A DNA stretch of 33,139 nucleotides. It comes from a virus. This document shows, piece after piece, positions 9,237 to 15,871 of this stretch. How positions within the stretch are numbered: the stretch's first letter is position 1; each line of letters opens with the position of its first letter. The position numbers and the translations under genes were made by a program. The notes beneath the pieces are model-generated. The model saw nothing but the letters and a program-made list of their open reading frames with translations. It did not search any database and was not told the origin of the DNA. The stretch spans positions 1-33,139 of IMG/VR virus record IMGVR_UViG_3300034407_002591. One strand, written 5' to 3'.

Positions 9237-9258
9237 TGCCTATCACGCAAAATTAATC

Positions 9259-9287
9259 TTGACGGTTAAAACATAAAGCTATACATT
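9259..9287 (+). promoter_or_regulatory. Sigma70-type promoter for the first accessory operon
   Basis: TTGACG (9259-9264), 17 bases, TACATT (9282-9287); an alternative -10, TATACA, starts at 9280 with 15 bases spacing. A GGTTAA half-site (9264-9269) overlaps the end of the -35 box and GGTTAC recurs at 9311. It stands directly behind a strong terminator and in front of a run of closely packed small genes. Confidence 0.7.
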
Positions 9288-9319
9288 GGCCTTAAATCAT
9301 TAACTAAATAGGTTACAGC

Positions 9320-9406
9320 ATGACAAAGACAGGGTTTCATTTTCTTATGGTGGCATTGCTTTGTTTCTTTGCTTTGTTCATGAACGCAACTAAGGCGGGG
9401 TTCTAA
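9320..9406 (+). CDS. 28-residue single-span membrane peptide
   Basis: ATG at 9320, stop TAA at 9404-9406, one base before the start of the next gene. The peptide has a short basic start (MTKTG), a hydrophobic helix of about 15 residues rich in Phe/Leu/Val, and a polar end (NATKAGF). It is the first possible gene behind the promoter at 9259. The ribosome site (AGGTTA) is weak. Phages often place such mini membrane proteins at the start of early units, but it could also be only a leader for the next gene. Confidence 0.45.
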   Translation: MTKTGFHFLMVALLCFFALFMNATKAGF

Positions 9407-9407
9407 T

Positions 9408-9929
9408 ATGGCCAACTCAAAATTCAAGTGCTCAAGCTGCAAAGAGTATTTTCCTCAAGCGCAAAAGCTAAGAACCAACACTGGCAGCTTTTGTTCAAAA
9501 GAGTGTTGCAACCAAAAGCGCAACAAACGCCAAGCTGATGACTTTAAAAAGTCGAAAGAGCGCAAAAGCGGTGCGCCAACAGTCGAGCAGGAAAGCGCAT
9601 GGCTTGATCAGATAGCCCAGTTTGTTGTGAGCAACGGCTCATACCCGCGCGGCAATAAGGGCAAATGGCAGCATCACCACTTGTTTGGGCGCAAAGCAAG
9701 ACACGCTGGAAAGGAGATTGGACGCTGGGCTGTGTTGCCAGTTGAATTTAAGTATCACGATGTATCGAGTAGTGATCCTAAAAACATTACTCACTTTCCT
9801 AAGAACTACGTTGAGGCGTTTGGTTCTGACATCCAGCAATTTTTGTTCATGTGCCAAGAAATAGAAGCGGAGCAAGGGCGCTTGGAAATCCCTCGCGAAA
9901 TGCTAGAAGCAATTGCGGAGCTGGCATGA
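9408..9929 (+). CDS. Zinc-finger/HNH-like protein, NinG/Ref-like in layout
   Basis: 173 residues. The N-terminus carries a four-cysteine zinc-binding motif (C8-x2-C11 ... C29-x3-C33), then a basic Lys/Arg-rich linker. The central part contains WQHHHLFGRKARHAGKE, which looks like the His-rich core of HNH/His-Me finger nucleases, followed by RWAVLPVEFKYHD. The layout (N-terminal zinc knuckle plus His-Me-like core) resembles phage recombination accessory proteins such as NinG or Ref, but the match is by eye and the usual downstream Asn/His residues are not clear. Likely DNA-acting. It ends in ATGATG, coupling it to the next gene. Confidence 0.6.
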   Translation: MANSKFKCSSCKEYFPQAQKLRTNTGSFCSKECCNQKRNKRQADDFKKSKERKSGAPTVEQESAWLDQIAQFVVSNGSYPRGNKGKWQHHHLFGRKARHAGKEIGRWAVLPVEFKYHDVSSSDPKNITHFPKNYVEAFGSDIQQFLFMCQEIEAEQGRLEIPREMLEAIAELA

Positions 9930-10150
9930 TGGAAAAGTTTCTGGTAACAACGCACAACCAAGAGGGCGTGCAATCACAAGATGAAGCGCACAAGCCCGCA
10001 ATCGTAGAAGCTGAAACAATGCTACAAGCTGCGGAAGCACTGGGCGGTGTTGTGCTGGTAGATGCAAATCAATTCATTCTGGTTGGTAGAATTGACGGCA
10101 AAAAGGTTATGCGCTTTGTTGTTACACCAATCATAAATACTACGGGGTGA
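9926..10150 (+). CDS. Small conserved-type phage protein, unknown function
   Basis: 74 residues from the ATG at 9926, which overlaps the upstream stop TGA (9927-9929) and has GGAG before it; a second ATG at 9929 is equally possible. The frame extends further upstream, but that part lies inside the preceding gene. Predicted small alpha/beta protein with alternating hydrophobic strands near the end (FILVGRIDGKKVMRFVV). No family recognised. Confidence 0.6.
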   Translation: MMEKFLVTTHNQEGVQSQDEAHKPAIVEAETMLQAAEALGGVVLVDANQFILVGRIDGKKVMRFVVTPIINTTG

Positions 10151-10156
10151 TTAACG

Positions 10157-10423
10157 GTGCGAGTTAGCAGGGTACAAAAGCAAATCTTACTGATGCTTGC
10201 TGCAAGCTTTGTAAGTGGTATTAGGTCAATTGATACCGTCAGTTTGCGGTTAGCAATAGAAAAGAAAGAGGGCGCAAACCTAGACCGCGCCAACTTTCGC
10301 AAGTCTTATTTAAAGCTGGTGGATAACGGACTAATCCAGCGTAGAGAATGCAGGGAAGATATTTATTTAAACATAGCCCCAGACGGGTTTGAAAAAGCAT
10401 TAGAGCTAAGGAATGAAAAATGA
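10157..10423 (+). CDS. Small winged-helix-like protein
   Basis: 88 residues from a GTG start at 10157, with GGGGTGA at a proper distance. The pattern of short helices (VQKQILLMLAASF, FRKSYLKLVDNGLIQRR) followed by YLNIAPDGFEKALEL resembles a winged-helix fold of the type found in phage regulators, where L-V-x-x-G-L-I is the end of the recognition helix and start of the wing. DNA binding is inferred from this pattern only. Its stop overlaps the next start (ATGA). Confidence 0.55.
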   Translation: MRVSRVQKQILLMLAASFVSGIRSIDTVSLRLAIEKKEGANLDRANFRKSYLKLVDNGLIQRRECREDIYLNIAPDGFEKALELRNEK

Positions 10424-10836
10424 AAAAAGTATTATTGCGCAGCGCGTACGTTACAACAGAAAAAGATAGCAATCATGAAATACCAAGAGGCTCAATTGTT
10501 GATGTGATCGAACTTGGTAAGCCAGAGTCAGATAGCCTTGTTTCTCATCCAGATTGTAAAGGGTTTCACTTTTGGAATCGTGACATGGTTGATGCTGGTG
10601 ATTTTTACGATTTAAGCTCGCATGAGTTTGAGCTTTACCAAAATGAAATCCTTTACAGAAAAGCAATGGATGCTGGTTGGCGTCAGCAGATGCCAAAAGA
10701 AAAGGCACTGGCTTTACTGGTTGCTGGCTTGTTCGAGATAAAGCGCGAGAGCGACAAGAAAGAAATCGAACGCATCATGAACGCACCGCAACCAATGCTA
10801 ATTCCGGTTTATGAAATGGGGGACGGGAAGAAATGA
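10420..10836 (+). CDS. Hypothetical protein of early cluster
   Basis: 138 residues, start ATG overlapping the upstream stop (ATGA). Acidic, soluble, with His/Trp/Tyr-rich middle (HPDCKGFHFWNRDM) and a helical charged C-terminal half. I do not recognise a family. The coupled start shows it is translated together with its neighbours. Confidence 0.55.
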   Translation: MKKVLLRSAYVTTEKDSNHEIPRGSIVDVIELGKPESDSLVSHPDCKGFHFWNRDMVDAGDFYDLSSHEFELYQNEILYRKAMDAGWRQQMPKEKALALLVAGLFEIKRESDKKEIERIMNAPQPMLIPVYEMGDGKK

Positions 10837-11015
10837 AAAAAGATTGGGACGGCTTTACAGTTTCAAAGAAAGACAGAACACGCGCCAGCGAAGCCACAGA
10901 GCAAGAAAGAAGAGCAAGCAGAGCTAGAGGTCGAATAGAAGAGCATAACGACCGTGTAGCGCTAGCGGCTGAATTAGGCATAACATTAACTGAACTAAAG
11001 GAAATGGAAAGATGA
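10833..11015 (+). CDS. Small charged helical protein
   Basis: 60 residues, very rich in Arg, Glu, Lys and Ala; almost surely one or two long helices. Its ATG overlaps the upstream stop and its own stop overlaps the next start (ATGA at both ends). The end, AAELGITLTELKEMER, looks like a short helix-turn-helix-like cap but is too brief to judge. Function unknown. Confidence 0.5.
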   Translation: MKKDWDGFTVSKKDRTRASEATEQERRASRARGRIEEHNDRVALAAELGITLTELKEMER

Positions 11016-11371
11016 CGGAAGTAGAATCAAGTCTTTTATTGGGATTGGTAGCTGGCTTTGTACTGGCGCTAATATTCACTGGTATGTGGTTTGTGGCCAA
11101 GATTGAAGAATACAAACAAGCCCATGAAACAATCACGACCAACTATGCGCAATTCATGGAAAAGAAATTGCAGCACACAGCGATTGAGAATTATTGCAAA
11201 GGCTTATCACAGGCTCGAATGATAGTGAAATACCTACAGCGAAAGGATTTTATGAACGCCGACATTGCTTGTGATGCGGTGCTTATGAAGATAGGTGAAA
11301 AGATGAAGCCAGCAGAAGATGAGCTGGAGATTAGACATAAGATTCTAAAAGAACATAATCACCATGTTTGA
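11012..11371 (+). CDS. Single-pass membrane protein, unknown function
   Basis: 119 residues. After a short acidic start there is one strong membrane helix (about residues 7-28, LLLGLVAGFVLALIFTGMWFV), then a helical, charged cytoplasmic or periplasmic part. No signal-peptidase or lipobox motif. The shape (N-terminal anchor plus long helix) would also fit an inner-membrane spanin, but the lysis genes are elsewhere and the gene sits in the early cluster, so I leave the role open. Last gene of the first accessory unit. Confidence 0.55.
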   Translation: MTEVESSLLLGLVAGFVLALIFTGMWFVAKIEEYKQAHETITTNYAQFMEKKLQHTAIENYCKGLSQARMIVKYLQRKDFMNADIACDAVLMKIGEKMKPAEDELEIRHKILKEHNHHV

Positions 11372-11393
11372 TTGAAATCACAAAAAGATACAA

Positions 11394-11444
11394 TTAACCG
11401 TTGTGGTTAAACAAGAAAGTGGCTATATTATCCGTACAGGTTAA
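11394..11444 (+). promoter_or_regulatory. Promoter with TTAACC-N5-GGTTAA palindrome and ACAGGTTAA element
   Basis: TTGTGG (11401-11406), 17 bases, TATATT (11424-11429). The inverted repeat TTAACC GTTGT GGTTAA (11394-11410) covers the -35 box. ACAGGTTAA (11436-11444) starts 12 bases after the first base of the -10 box, exactly as in the promoter at 15546. A repressor bound here would cover both promoter boxes and the start of transcription. Confidence 0.75.
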
Positions 11445-11472
11445 ATATAGTCACTTTTTTATGGGCGGAACA

Positions 11473-11736
11473 ATGGACAAGATTACTTGGTTAGCAACAG
11501 CAGCAGAATTGGAAATGGAATTGCTAGCATTAAAAGGCAAAGTCTTAGCTGGTTGCCTTACTCAAAAGCAAGCAATTGAAGAATGTTTATTGATCGGCTT
11601 GGATGGTGTTTGGCAGTCGCTGGACATTGCGTTATTTGGTGACAGTTCGCTAGCTGGTGGGCTGACAACAGAGTTATGGCTTTCTATCCAATCGTTAGAA
11701 AGTGAAATGGGTTTGCATTTGTGCGTACCGTACTAA
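11473..11736 (+). CDS. Small protein, unknown function
   Basis: 87 residues from the ATG at 11473 (ribosome site GGCGGA); the open frame extends upstream through the promoter, which argues against earlier starts. Leucine- and alanine-rich helical protein with a central segment CLTQKQAIEECLLIGLDGVW. No family recognised. First gene of the second accessory unit. Confidence 0.55.
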   Translation: MDKITWLATAAELEMELLALKGKVLAGCLTQKQAIEECLLIGLDGVWQSLDIALFGDSSLAGGLTTELWLSIQSLESEMGLHLCVPY

Positions 11737-11748
11737 GGGGAAAGAACG

Positions 11749-12144
11749 ATGAAATCAGAAATTAAACAAGCATTTAAGCAAATGGATTGGGAGCACATTT
11801 TCAAATTGTCGGGCGGTATCGCTGGCGCTTTGATGTTAATCGGAATGATGAAATCTGGCATGGATGACATTGATAACAACGTGCGCATGATGCGCGCTGC
11901 CTTTTTTATCTTTGTGTCACTGTTCGCGTTGATCTTCATTGCTTTGATGATTGGTGACACGCAAGCGCTAATCAATCAAAAGCGCCGAGTTGCGGAGCGA
12001 ATAGAGAAGAACAGGCAAGACTTGTGCTTATGGTCAAATGATGACATTCCAACAATGACAGATAGAGAGTTGGAACTATTCGCGGCTGGCATCAAGGCCA
12101 AAAACATTTCAAAGCGCGCAGGGCGCAAGATTAGCGAGGACTAG
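11749..12144 (+). CDS. Two-span membrane protein, unknown function
   Basis: 131 residues; ribosome site AGGGGAAAG. Two hydrophobic segments (about 18-36, LSGGIAGALMLIGMMKSG, and about 50-68, AFFIFVSLFALIFIALMIG) separated by a short polar loop, followed by a charged helical tail. Could sit in the inner membrane as a small hairpin protein. No lysis or exclusion family recognised. Confidence 0.55.
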   Translation: MKSEIKQAFKQMDWEHIFKLSGGIAGALMLIGMMKSGMDDIDNNVRMMRAAFFIFVSLFALIFIALMIGDTQALINQKRRVAERIEKNRQDLCLWSNDDIPTMTDRELELFAAGIKAKNISKRAGRKISED

Positions 12145-12147
12145 GCA

Positions 12148-12522
12148 ATGGCTTGGAAGCAATGGCAATTGGACGTAGTAACGGAGGCTGACGGCAAGCT
12201 GACAGCGTACCAGATAGGCGACAAGGTGGGAAAAGAGCCAGCAACAGTTAGGCGTTATCTCGACAACCACAAAATCCCCTACCTTAAAGCGCGCAACAAT
12301 CGTGATGTTTACACCGACCAGCAAATCAAAGAGGTAGAAGACGCACTGGCAGTTGGTGATAAATCCCATGTAGAAATCGCCAAGATGTTAAACGTTCACA
12401 AATCGTTAGTGTCGTTTGTGTCTTGCGGTCGCCGTACAAGAAGGGGCGCGCAAGAGCAGGAGACTAAGAACGCGCCAGAATCAACAAAGGCAATGGAAGC
12501 ATTTAAAAAGGTGTTCGGATGA
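12148..12522 (+). CDS. Helix-turn-helix DNA-binding protein
   Basis: 124 residues. Two HTH-like segments are visible: residues about 17-50 (LTAYQIGDKVGKEPATVRRYLDNHKI), like a MerR/homeodomain-type HTH, and residues about 70-95 (SHVEIAKMLNVHKSLVSFVSCG), like a resolvase/homeodomain-type HTH. A basic RRTRRG stretch follows. This suggests a phage regulator or DNA-bending protein; no catalytic domain is present. Its stop overlaps the next start (ATGA). Confidence 0.6.
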   Translation: MAWKQWQLDVVTEADGKLTAYQIGDKVGKEPATVRRYLDNHKIPYLKARNNRDVYTDQQIKEVEDALAVGDKSHVEIAKMLNVHKSLVSFVSCGRRTRRGAQEQETKNAPESTKAMEAFKKVFG

Positions 12523-12707
12523 GATACGAAGATTTAACAGAGTTCCAGAAGAAATACTGGCGCGTTGTAAATGGCTTTTGTCACTGGTGCAGAAATTCGC
12601 AAATGGTGCGATCTACTGTGTTCGGGGTGATTCCAATTGATTGCCCTAAATGTGGGGCTAATCCAAAAAAGCGCCAACCAGCACTGGTGACTAATGATGA
12701 TAAATAA
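12519..12707 (+). CDS. Small zinc-ribbon protein
   Basis: 62 residues with two CxxC knuckles, C21-H-W-C24 and C42-P-K-C45, 17 residues apart, which is the layout of a zinc ribbon. The start overlaps the upstream HTH gene (ATGA) and the end overlaps the next gene by 14 bases. Probably binds nucleic acid or a host protein; no specific family recognised. Confidence 0.6.
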   Translation: MRYEDLTEFQKKYWRVVNGFCHWCRNSQMVRSTVFGVIPIDCPKCGANPKKRQPALVTNDDK

Positions 12708-13125
12708 ACAGACTAAAAAATGGGTGTGCGAAATATCCCGCGCTCAGTCGCTTTTCAATGTTGAGCTGTGCGAAGAAATGGTGGAGATAACGAACGCCAA
12801 TGATGCGCAGCTAATAAAAGCATTCGTACTTGACGAAGTGTATGCAGAGGATAGAGAAACGCTAATAAGCGCGATTGTGCCTCATTTACCAGCAACTAGA
12901 AACTTTCGTTATGAATTAAAGGAACGGTTGCAAGGTCGGGAAAAGCTCACAGTTTGGACTAGCAAAGAGAACGCCGACACACTGCGAGAGCTGGCGCGCG
13001 CCATGCTGGAGTATCCGGTTTTAAGTTGTGCAATGTTGCGATGTACAAAGACGGGGCATAACGTTTCACTGGCGCATGTTGACGAGAAGATGAAAGAGCG
13101 CAAGAATAAAGGCTTTTACGATTAG
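12694..13125 (+). CDS. Hypothetical protein
   Basis: 143 residues from ATG 12694 (a second ATG follows at once at 12697). It overlaps the zinc-ribbon gene by 14 bases. Mixed alpha/beta, acidic first half, Arg/Lys-rich end (DEKMKERKNKGFYD). Its four cysteines are scattered and do not form an obvious metal site. Family unknown. Confidence 0.55.
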   Translation: MMINKQTKKWVCEISRAQSLFNVELCEEMVEITNANDAQLIKAFVLDEVYAEDRETLISAIVPHLPATRNFRYELKERLQGREKLTVWTSKENADTLRELARAMLEYPVLSCAMLRCTKTGHNVSLAHVDEKMKERKNKGFYD

Positions 13126-13148
13126 TCACTGGTGACGGGGAAAGAGCG

Positions 13149-13421
13149 ATGGGTAAAGGTGATATCAAGTGTGAAATGTGCAACGGGGCAAGACTGGTAA
13201 AGCAGCTTGTAACCAAAATGCCTTGTTACAAATGCAACGGCGCGGGAGTGCTAAAAGCAAACATGAAACCTTATACAGAGTTTGAAGTTATCAAAGCTTT
13301 GTTGGGTGAGGTTCAAAGCTTAAATAAGAAAAACTATTTATTGCGGTTAACTGGTGGTGATGATGAAGACCTAGACCACCATGACGGCAAAAACCCAAAC
13401 ACTAATTACAGGGGTGATTAA
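13149..13421 (+). CDS. DnaJ-type zinc-finger small protein
   Basis: 90 residues. The N-terminal third has two CxxCNGA motifs (C8-x2-C11-NGA and C26-x2-C29-NGAG), the signature of half a DnaJ cysteine-rich domain, here without a J domain. The remainder is a charged helical tail with an Asp/His-rich end. In phages such proteins occur among antiterminators and small regulators; which of these applies cannot be told. It ends directly before the next ATG. Confidence 0.6.
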   Translation: MGKGDIKCEMCNGARLVKQLVTKMPCYKCNGAGVLKANMKPYTEFEVIKALLGEVQSLNKKNYLLRLTGGDDEDLDHHDGKNPNTNYRGD

Positions 13422-13700
13422 ATGTTACAGATAGCAATAAGCAAGCTAGAGCAACACAAGGAATTTACCATTGTGTTTATTGGTGGTAAAAATGACGGCG
13501 AAATCAGACAAGTAAACAGAGTCCCGCCGTCCGTAAATATGCCAGAGCATTACAAGCGCATTGATTTATCACTGGACAGGTCGCCAAAGAGAAGTAATAC
13601 AGTTGCGATCACTTACGCACACGAAGCGCTAACAGACGCGGAAGTGTTGAACATTCTTTTAACTCGCTACGTACAAGGGGCATCAAAAACCGAATCTTAA
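13422..13700 (+). CDS. Hypothetical protein
   Basis: 92 residues; ATG directly after the upstream stop, ribosome site GGGGTGA. The middle (FTIVFIGGKNDGEIRQVNRVPPSV) looks like a small beta domain, and the rest is helical. No family recognised. Confidence 0.5.
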   Translation: MLQIAISKLEQHKEFTIVFIGGKNDGEIRQVNRVPPSVNMPEHYKRIDLSLDRSPKRSNTVAITYAHEALTDAEVLNILLTRYVQGASKTES

Positions 13701-13705
13701 CCACT

Positions 13706-13724
13706 GGGCGCACTTGCGCCCTTT
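13706..13724 (+). terminator. Weak hairpin in front of the lysis genes
   Basis: GGGCGC ACTT GCGCCC followed by only TTTCT. It could be a partial terminator or an RNA stability element between 13700 and the endolysin gene at 13744. Confidence 0.45.
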
Positions 13725-13743
13725 CTCACATAAGGAATAAGGC

Positions 13744-14085
13744 ATGGCAACATTAGGCCAAAAGCAAAAGATGTTTGTACGCATGATTGCTGATCTAATC
13801 ATGTTTGCGTGCGAGCAAGGCTATGAATTAACGTTCGGTGATACATTTCGAGATCCAAGAGTTCACGGCAAGTTTGGTAACAAGATTGGTTACAGTGCCG
13901 CGCGGTCGGTTCATAAATTAAAGCTGGCTTGTGACTTTAATCTGTTTGTAAAGGGTGTTTACATTCAAACCAGCAACCACAAAGCATGGGACGAATTACA
14001 CGAATACTGGGAGTCGATAGGTGGAGCAAAAAGAATACCTAATGACGCCAATCATTTTTCAATAGAGCATGACGGGAAAAGATAA
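13744..14085 (+). CDS. Endolysin, M15-family zinc peptidase
   Basis: 113 residues, similar in size to compact phage peptidases of the VanY/M15 group. The zinc site is visible: S-x-H57 ... A-x-D64 (SVHKLKLACDFN) and H104 near the end (NDANHFSIEH). In the family these enzymes cut the peptide stem of peptidoglycan; T5 endolysin is an L-alanoyl-D-glutamate endopeptidase of this type. There is no signal peptide or membrane anchor, so it needs a holin to reach the wall. Ribosome site AAGGAATAAGG. Confidence 0.85.
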   Translation: MATLGQKQKMFVRMIADLIMFACEQGYELTFGDTFRDPRVHGKFGNKIGYSAARSVHKLKLACDFNLFVKGVYIQTSNHKAWDELHEYWESIGGAKRIPNDANHFSIEHDGKR

Positions 14086-14372
14086 TGGTAATTAAAGCAA
14101 CTAAAAAACCAGTAACAATTGAGGCGGTATTGTGGGACAAGACCGGAAGAAGTCAGGCGGCAATGAGCAAGTTTTTACCTTGTGAAAGTCGTATTCTTGA
14201 TTATTCAAAATGCGGGACGGGGGATTGTCCTGATTTATCCATAGCAACGCTTGAGGGCAATATGCTTGTTAGTGTTGGCGATTACGTTATCAAGGGCGTA
14301 CAAGGTGAGTTTTACCCATGTAAGCCGGATATTTTTTTAGCTACTTATGATATTGAAGAGAGTGAAAAATAA
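14085..14372 (+). CDS. Conserved phage protein of the GDY-V/I-IKG-x-x-GEFYPCKPDIF type
   Basis: 95 residues, start overlapping the last base of the endolysin stop. It carries the motif VGDYVIKGVQGEFYPCKPDIF in form (residues about 64-84), which I know from many small phage and prophage proteins of unknown function. Beta-rich, soluble. No enzymatic motif. Confidence 0.65.
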   Translation: MVIKATKKPVTIEAVLWDKTGRSQAAMSKFLPCESRILDYSKCGTGDCPDLSIATLEGNMLVSVGDYVIKGVQGEFYPCKPDIFLATYDIEESEK

Positions 14373-14863
14373 TGGATATTGCAAAGTACAAGAAAATCAA
14401 AGCGGCCTATGAAAAAGCTAATAAATCAATCATCGAGCTGGTGGACACTACAAACGAGCTTGATCCTAATTGCTCACTGTTTGGTGACATATTGCTGGAC
14501 TTAGACGGCGTGCAATCATTGCTGGAAATGCAAGAAAAGCTGGCTGATATGGAGAAAGGTTTTAACCGTGAATTTATGCGCCTCCAGAAAAACAAGCTGA
14601 TCGAAAACCAGCACGCCTTGCTGAATCCGCCAGAAGCGGGCGCGCAGTTAGAGATAATAGAAGGTGGGGACGGTTCAGACGACTTTCTATGCAAAGAGGC
14701 AATGGCTCACGTAGCGAACACAGGCCGCGCCAGTGTGTCTGGCTTACAGCGTCATTTAAAAATTGGATACACCCGCGCAGGAAGAATAATGCAAGCGCTT
14801 GAGGCGCTAGGCGTTGTTTCTGAGTGTGGCGATGATGGGGTGCGAACAGTTATAGCAAAATAG
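14372..14863 (+). CDS. Phage protein with C-terminal FtsK-gamma-like winged helix
   Basis: 163 residues. Residues about 1-82 are helical and charged, probably coiled coil; a short linker follows. Residues about 104-163 closely follow the gamma domain of the FtsK DNA translocase (TGRASVSGLQRHLKIGYTRA, then G-R-I-M-Q-A-L-E and V-V-S-E). In FtsK this domain reads the polar KOPS sequence and touches XerD. As I recall the E. coli protein, base contacts are made by Asn1296, Arg1300 and Glu1303; here the matching residues are Thr134, Arg138 and Gln141, so specificity may differ. There is no motor domain. The gene lies between endolysin and holin and overlaps its upstream neighbour by one base. Confidence 0.75.
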   Translation: MDIAKYKKIKAAYEKANKSIIELVDTTNELDPNCSLFGDILLDLDGVQSLLEMQEKLADMEKGFNREFMRLQKNKLIENQHALLNPPEAGAQLEIIEGGDGSDDFLCKEAMAHVANTGRASVSGLQRHLKIGYTRAGRIMQALEALGVVSECGDDGVRTVIAK

Positions 14864-14875
14864 TAAGGAAGCGAA

Positions 14876-15028
14876 ATGGACAAGAAAGAGCGAAGACATA
14901 AAGACAGAGCGCACAAAGCACGCCGTAAGCGCTTTGTAAGGCAAGAGCAGCAGGAAGCGCAATCACGCGGGTTATCAGTCGCACAGCTTAGGGCTGAGAA
15001 ATTCAACACAAACCTATGGGGTAGATAG
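14876..15028 (+). CDS. Small very basic protein
   Basis: 50 residues, ATG 14876 with ribosome site AAGGAAG, stop TAG at 15026-15028, one base before the holin start. The first 22 residues are almost all Lys, Arg, His and Asp/Glu (KKERRHKDRAHKARRKRFV). Ribosome site and tight spacing support a real gene. Function unknown; binding of nucleic acid is possible. Confidence 0.6.
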   Translation: MDKKERRHKDRAHKARRKRFVRQEQQEAQSRGLSVAQLRAEKFNTNLWGR

Positions 15029-15029
15029 C

Positions 15030-15491
15030 ATGGCAGTAGATCCGATAACGGCGGCGTTAAACTTTGGCAGTACACTTTTAGATAAGTTTATTGACGACCC
15101 AGAAGCAAAGGCGGCGCACGCGCTAGAAATGGCAAAGCTCGCGCAAGGTGGGAGCTTGGCAGAGTTAAATGCCTATGTAGCTCAAATGACAGGTCAATTA
15201 AAAGTGAATGCAGCAGAAGCGCAACATGATTCTATTTTTGTTGCTGGCTGGCGTCCTTTTATTGGCTGGGTTGGTGGTTCAGCGATGGCGTATCAGTTCC
15301 TTGTGTATCCAGCCTTAATGTGGGTGTGGCAACTTTGCGCGGCTATGGGTTGGATTCCAAGCGAGGCGGAGCCGCCACCAATAATGGAAACGGGCGCGCT
15401 ATTCTCAATAGTTACCGCCATGCTTGGTGTTGGTGCAATGCGAAGTCATGACAAGGCAAAAGGAGTAAATACAAGAAAGGTAACAAAATAG
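15030..15491 (+). CDS. Holin, 3-TM (GTA-holin-like) family
   Basis: 153 residues. After a helical, soluble N-terminus (about 1-66) comes the segment VAGWRPFIGWVGG (71-83), typical of the phage/gene-transfer-agent holin family with up to three membrane segments. Hydrophobic stretches lie at about 75-105 and 122-138. Such proteins open the inner membrane so that the endolysin can act. The endolysin is three genes upstream in the same unit, and a terminator follows 16 bases after the stop. Confidence 0.8.
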   Translation: MAVDPITAALNFGSTLLDKFIDDPEAKAAHALEMAKLAQGGSLAELNAYVAQMTGQLKVNAAEAQHDSIFVAGWRPFIGWVGGSAMAYQFLVYPALMWVWQLCAAMGWIPSEAEPPPIMETGALFSIVTAMLGVGAMRSHDKAKGVNTRKVTK

Positions 15492-15507
15492 ACGGAAGCA
15501 TAAAAAC

Positions 15508-15537
15508 AAAGGCGCATCTTACGGGGTGCGCCTTTTT
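15508..15537 (+). terminator. Rho-independent terminator after holin
   Basis: AAAGGCGCA (15508-15516), loop, TGCGCCTTT (15527-15535) with further T. It ends the unit that starts at the 11401 promoter and insulates the next promoter. Confidence 0.9.
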
Positions 15538-15545
15538 GATTTGTG

Positions 15546-15589
15546 TTGATAGGTTTAACCAGTTGGGTTATATTATCTAAACAGGTTAA
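15546..15589 (+). promoter_or_regulatory. Promoter with GGTTTAACC and ACAGGTTAA operator-like elements
   Basis: TTGATA (15546-15551), 17 bases, TATATT (15569-15574). The perfect palindrome GGTTTAACC (15552-15560) and GGGTTA (15565-15570) lie in the spacer. ACAGGTTAA (15581-15589) is placed exactly as in the 11401 promoter. It drives the unit that encodes a Cro-like protein, so self-regulation is plausible. Confidence 0.78.
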
Positions 15590-15607
15590 TAATTGGCAGA
15601 GCATAAA

Positions 15608-15871
15608 ATGGCAATAGCAGAAGTTAAAACAACGTACCGCGCGGTTTACTGGCTGAAAAGTGCAGAGAAAACCAAGTGTGAAGTTTATCTGGTTAGAAAT
15701 GGCAATAATAAGTTTGTAGAAAAAAATACCTGTCACTCGGTGTTATGCGCTGATATAAATCTGGGAATCAGAAAGGGCAAAGTAACTGGCGGAATTAAAA
15801 CGCCGACTATGGGTGACGAGGTTATCTATAAGTGGTATTTGTACAACGTTGAAGCAGTAGCAGAATTTTAA
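15608..15871 (+). CDS. Small protein, unknown function, first gene of the regulator unit
   Basis: 87 residues from the ATG at 15608; an in-frame TTG at 15593 would add five residues but lies very close to the predicted transcription start. Beta-rich with aromatic residues (VYWLKSAEKTKCEVYLVRNG) and no HTH or membrane segment. Family not recognised. Confidence 0.55.
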   Translation: MAIAEVKTTYRAVYWLKSAEKTKCEVYLVRNGNNKFVEKNTCHSVLCADINLGIRKGKVTGGIKTPTMGDEVIYKWYLYNVEAVAEF

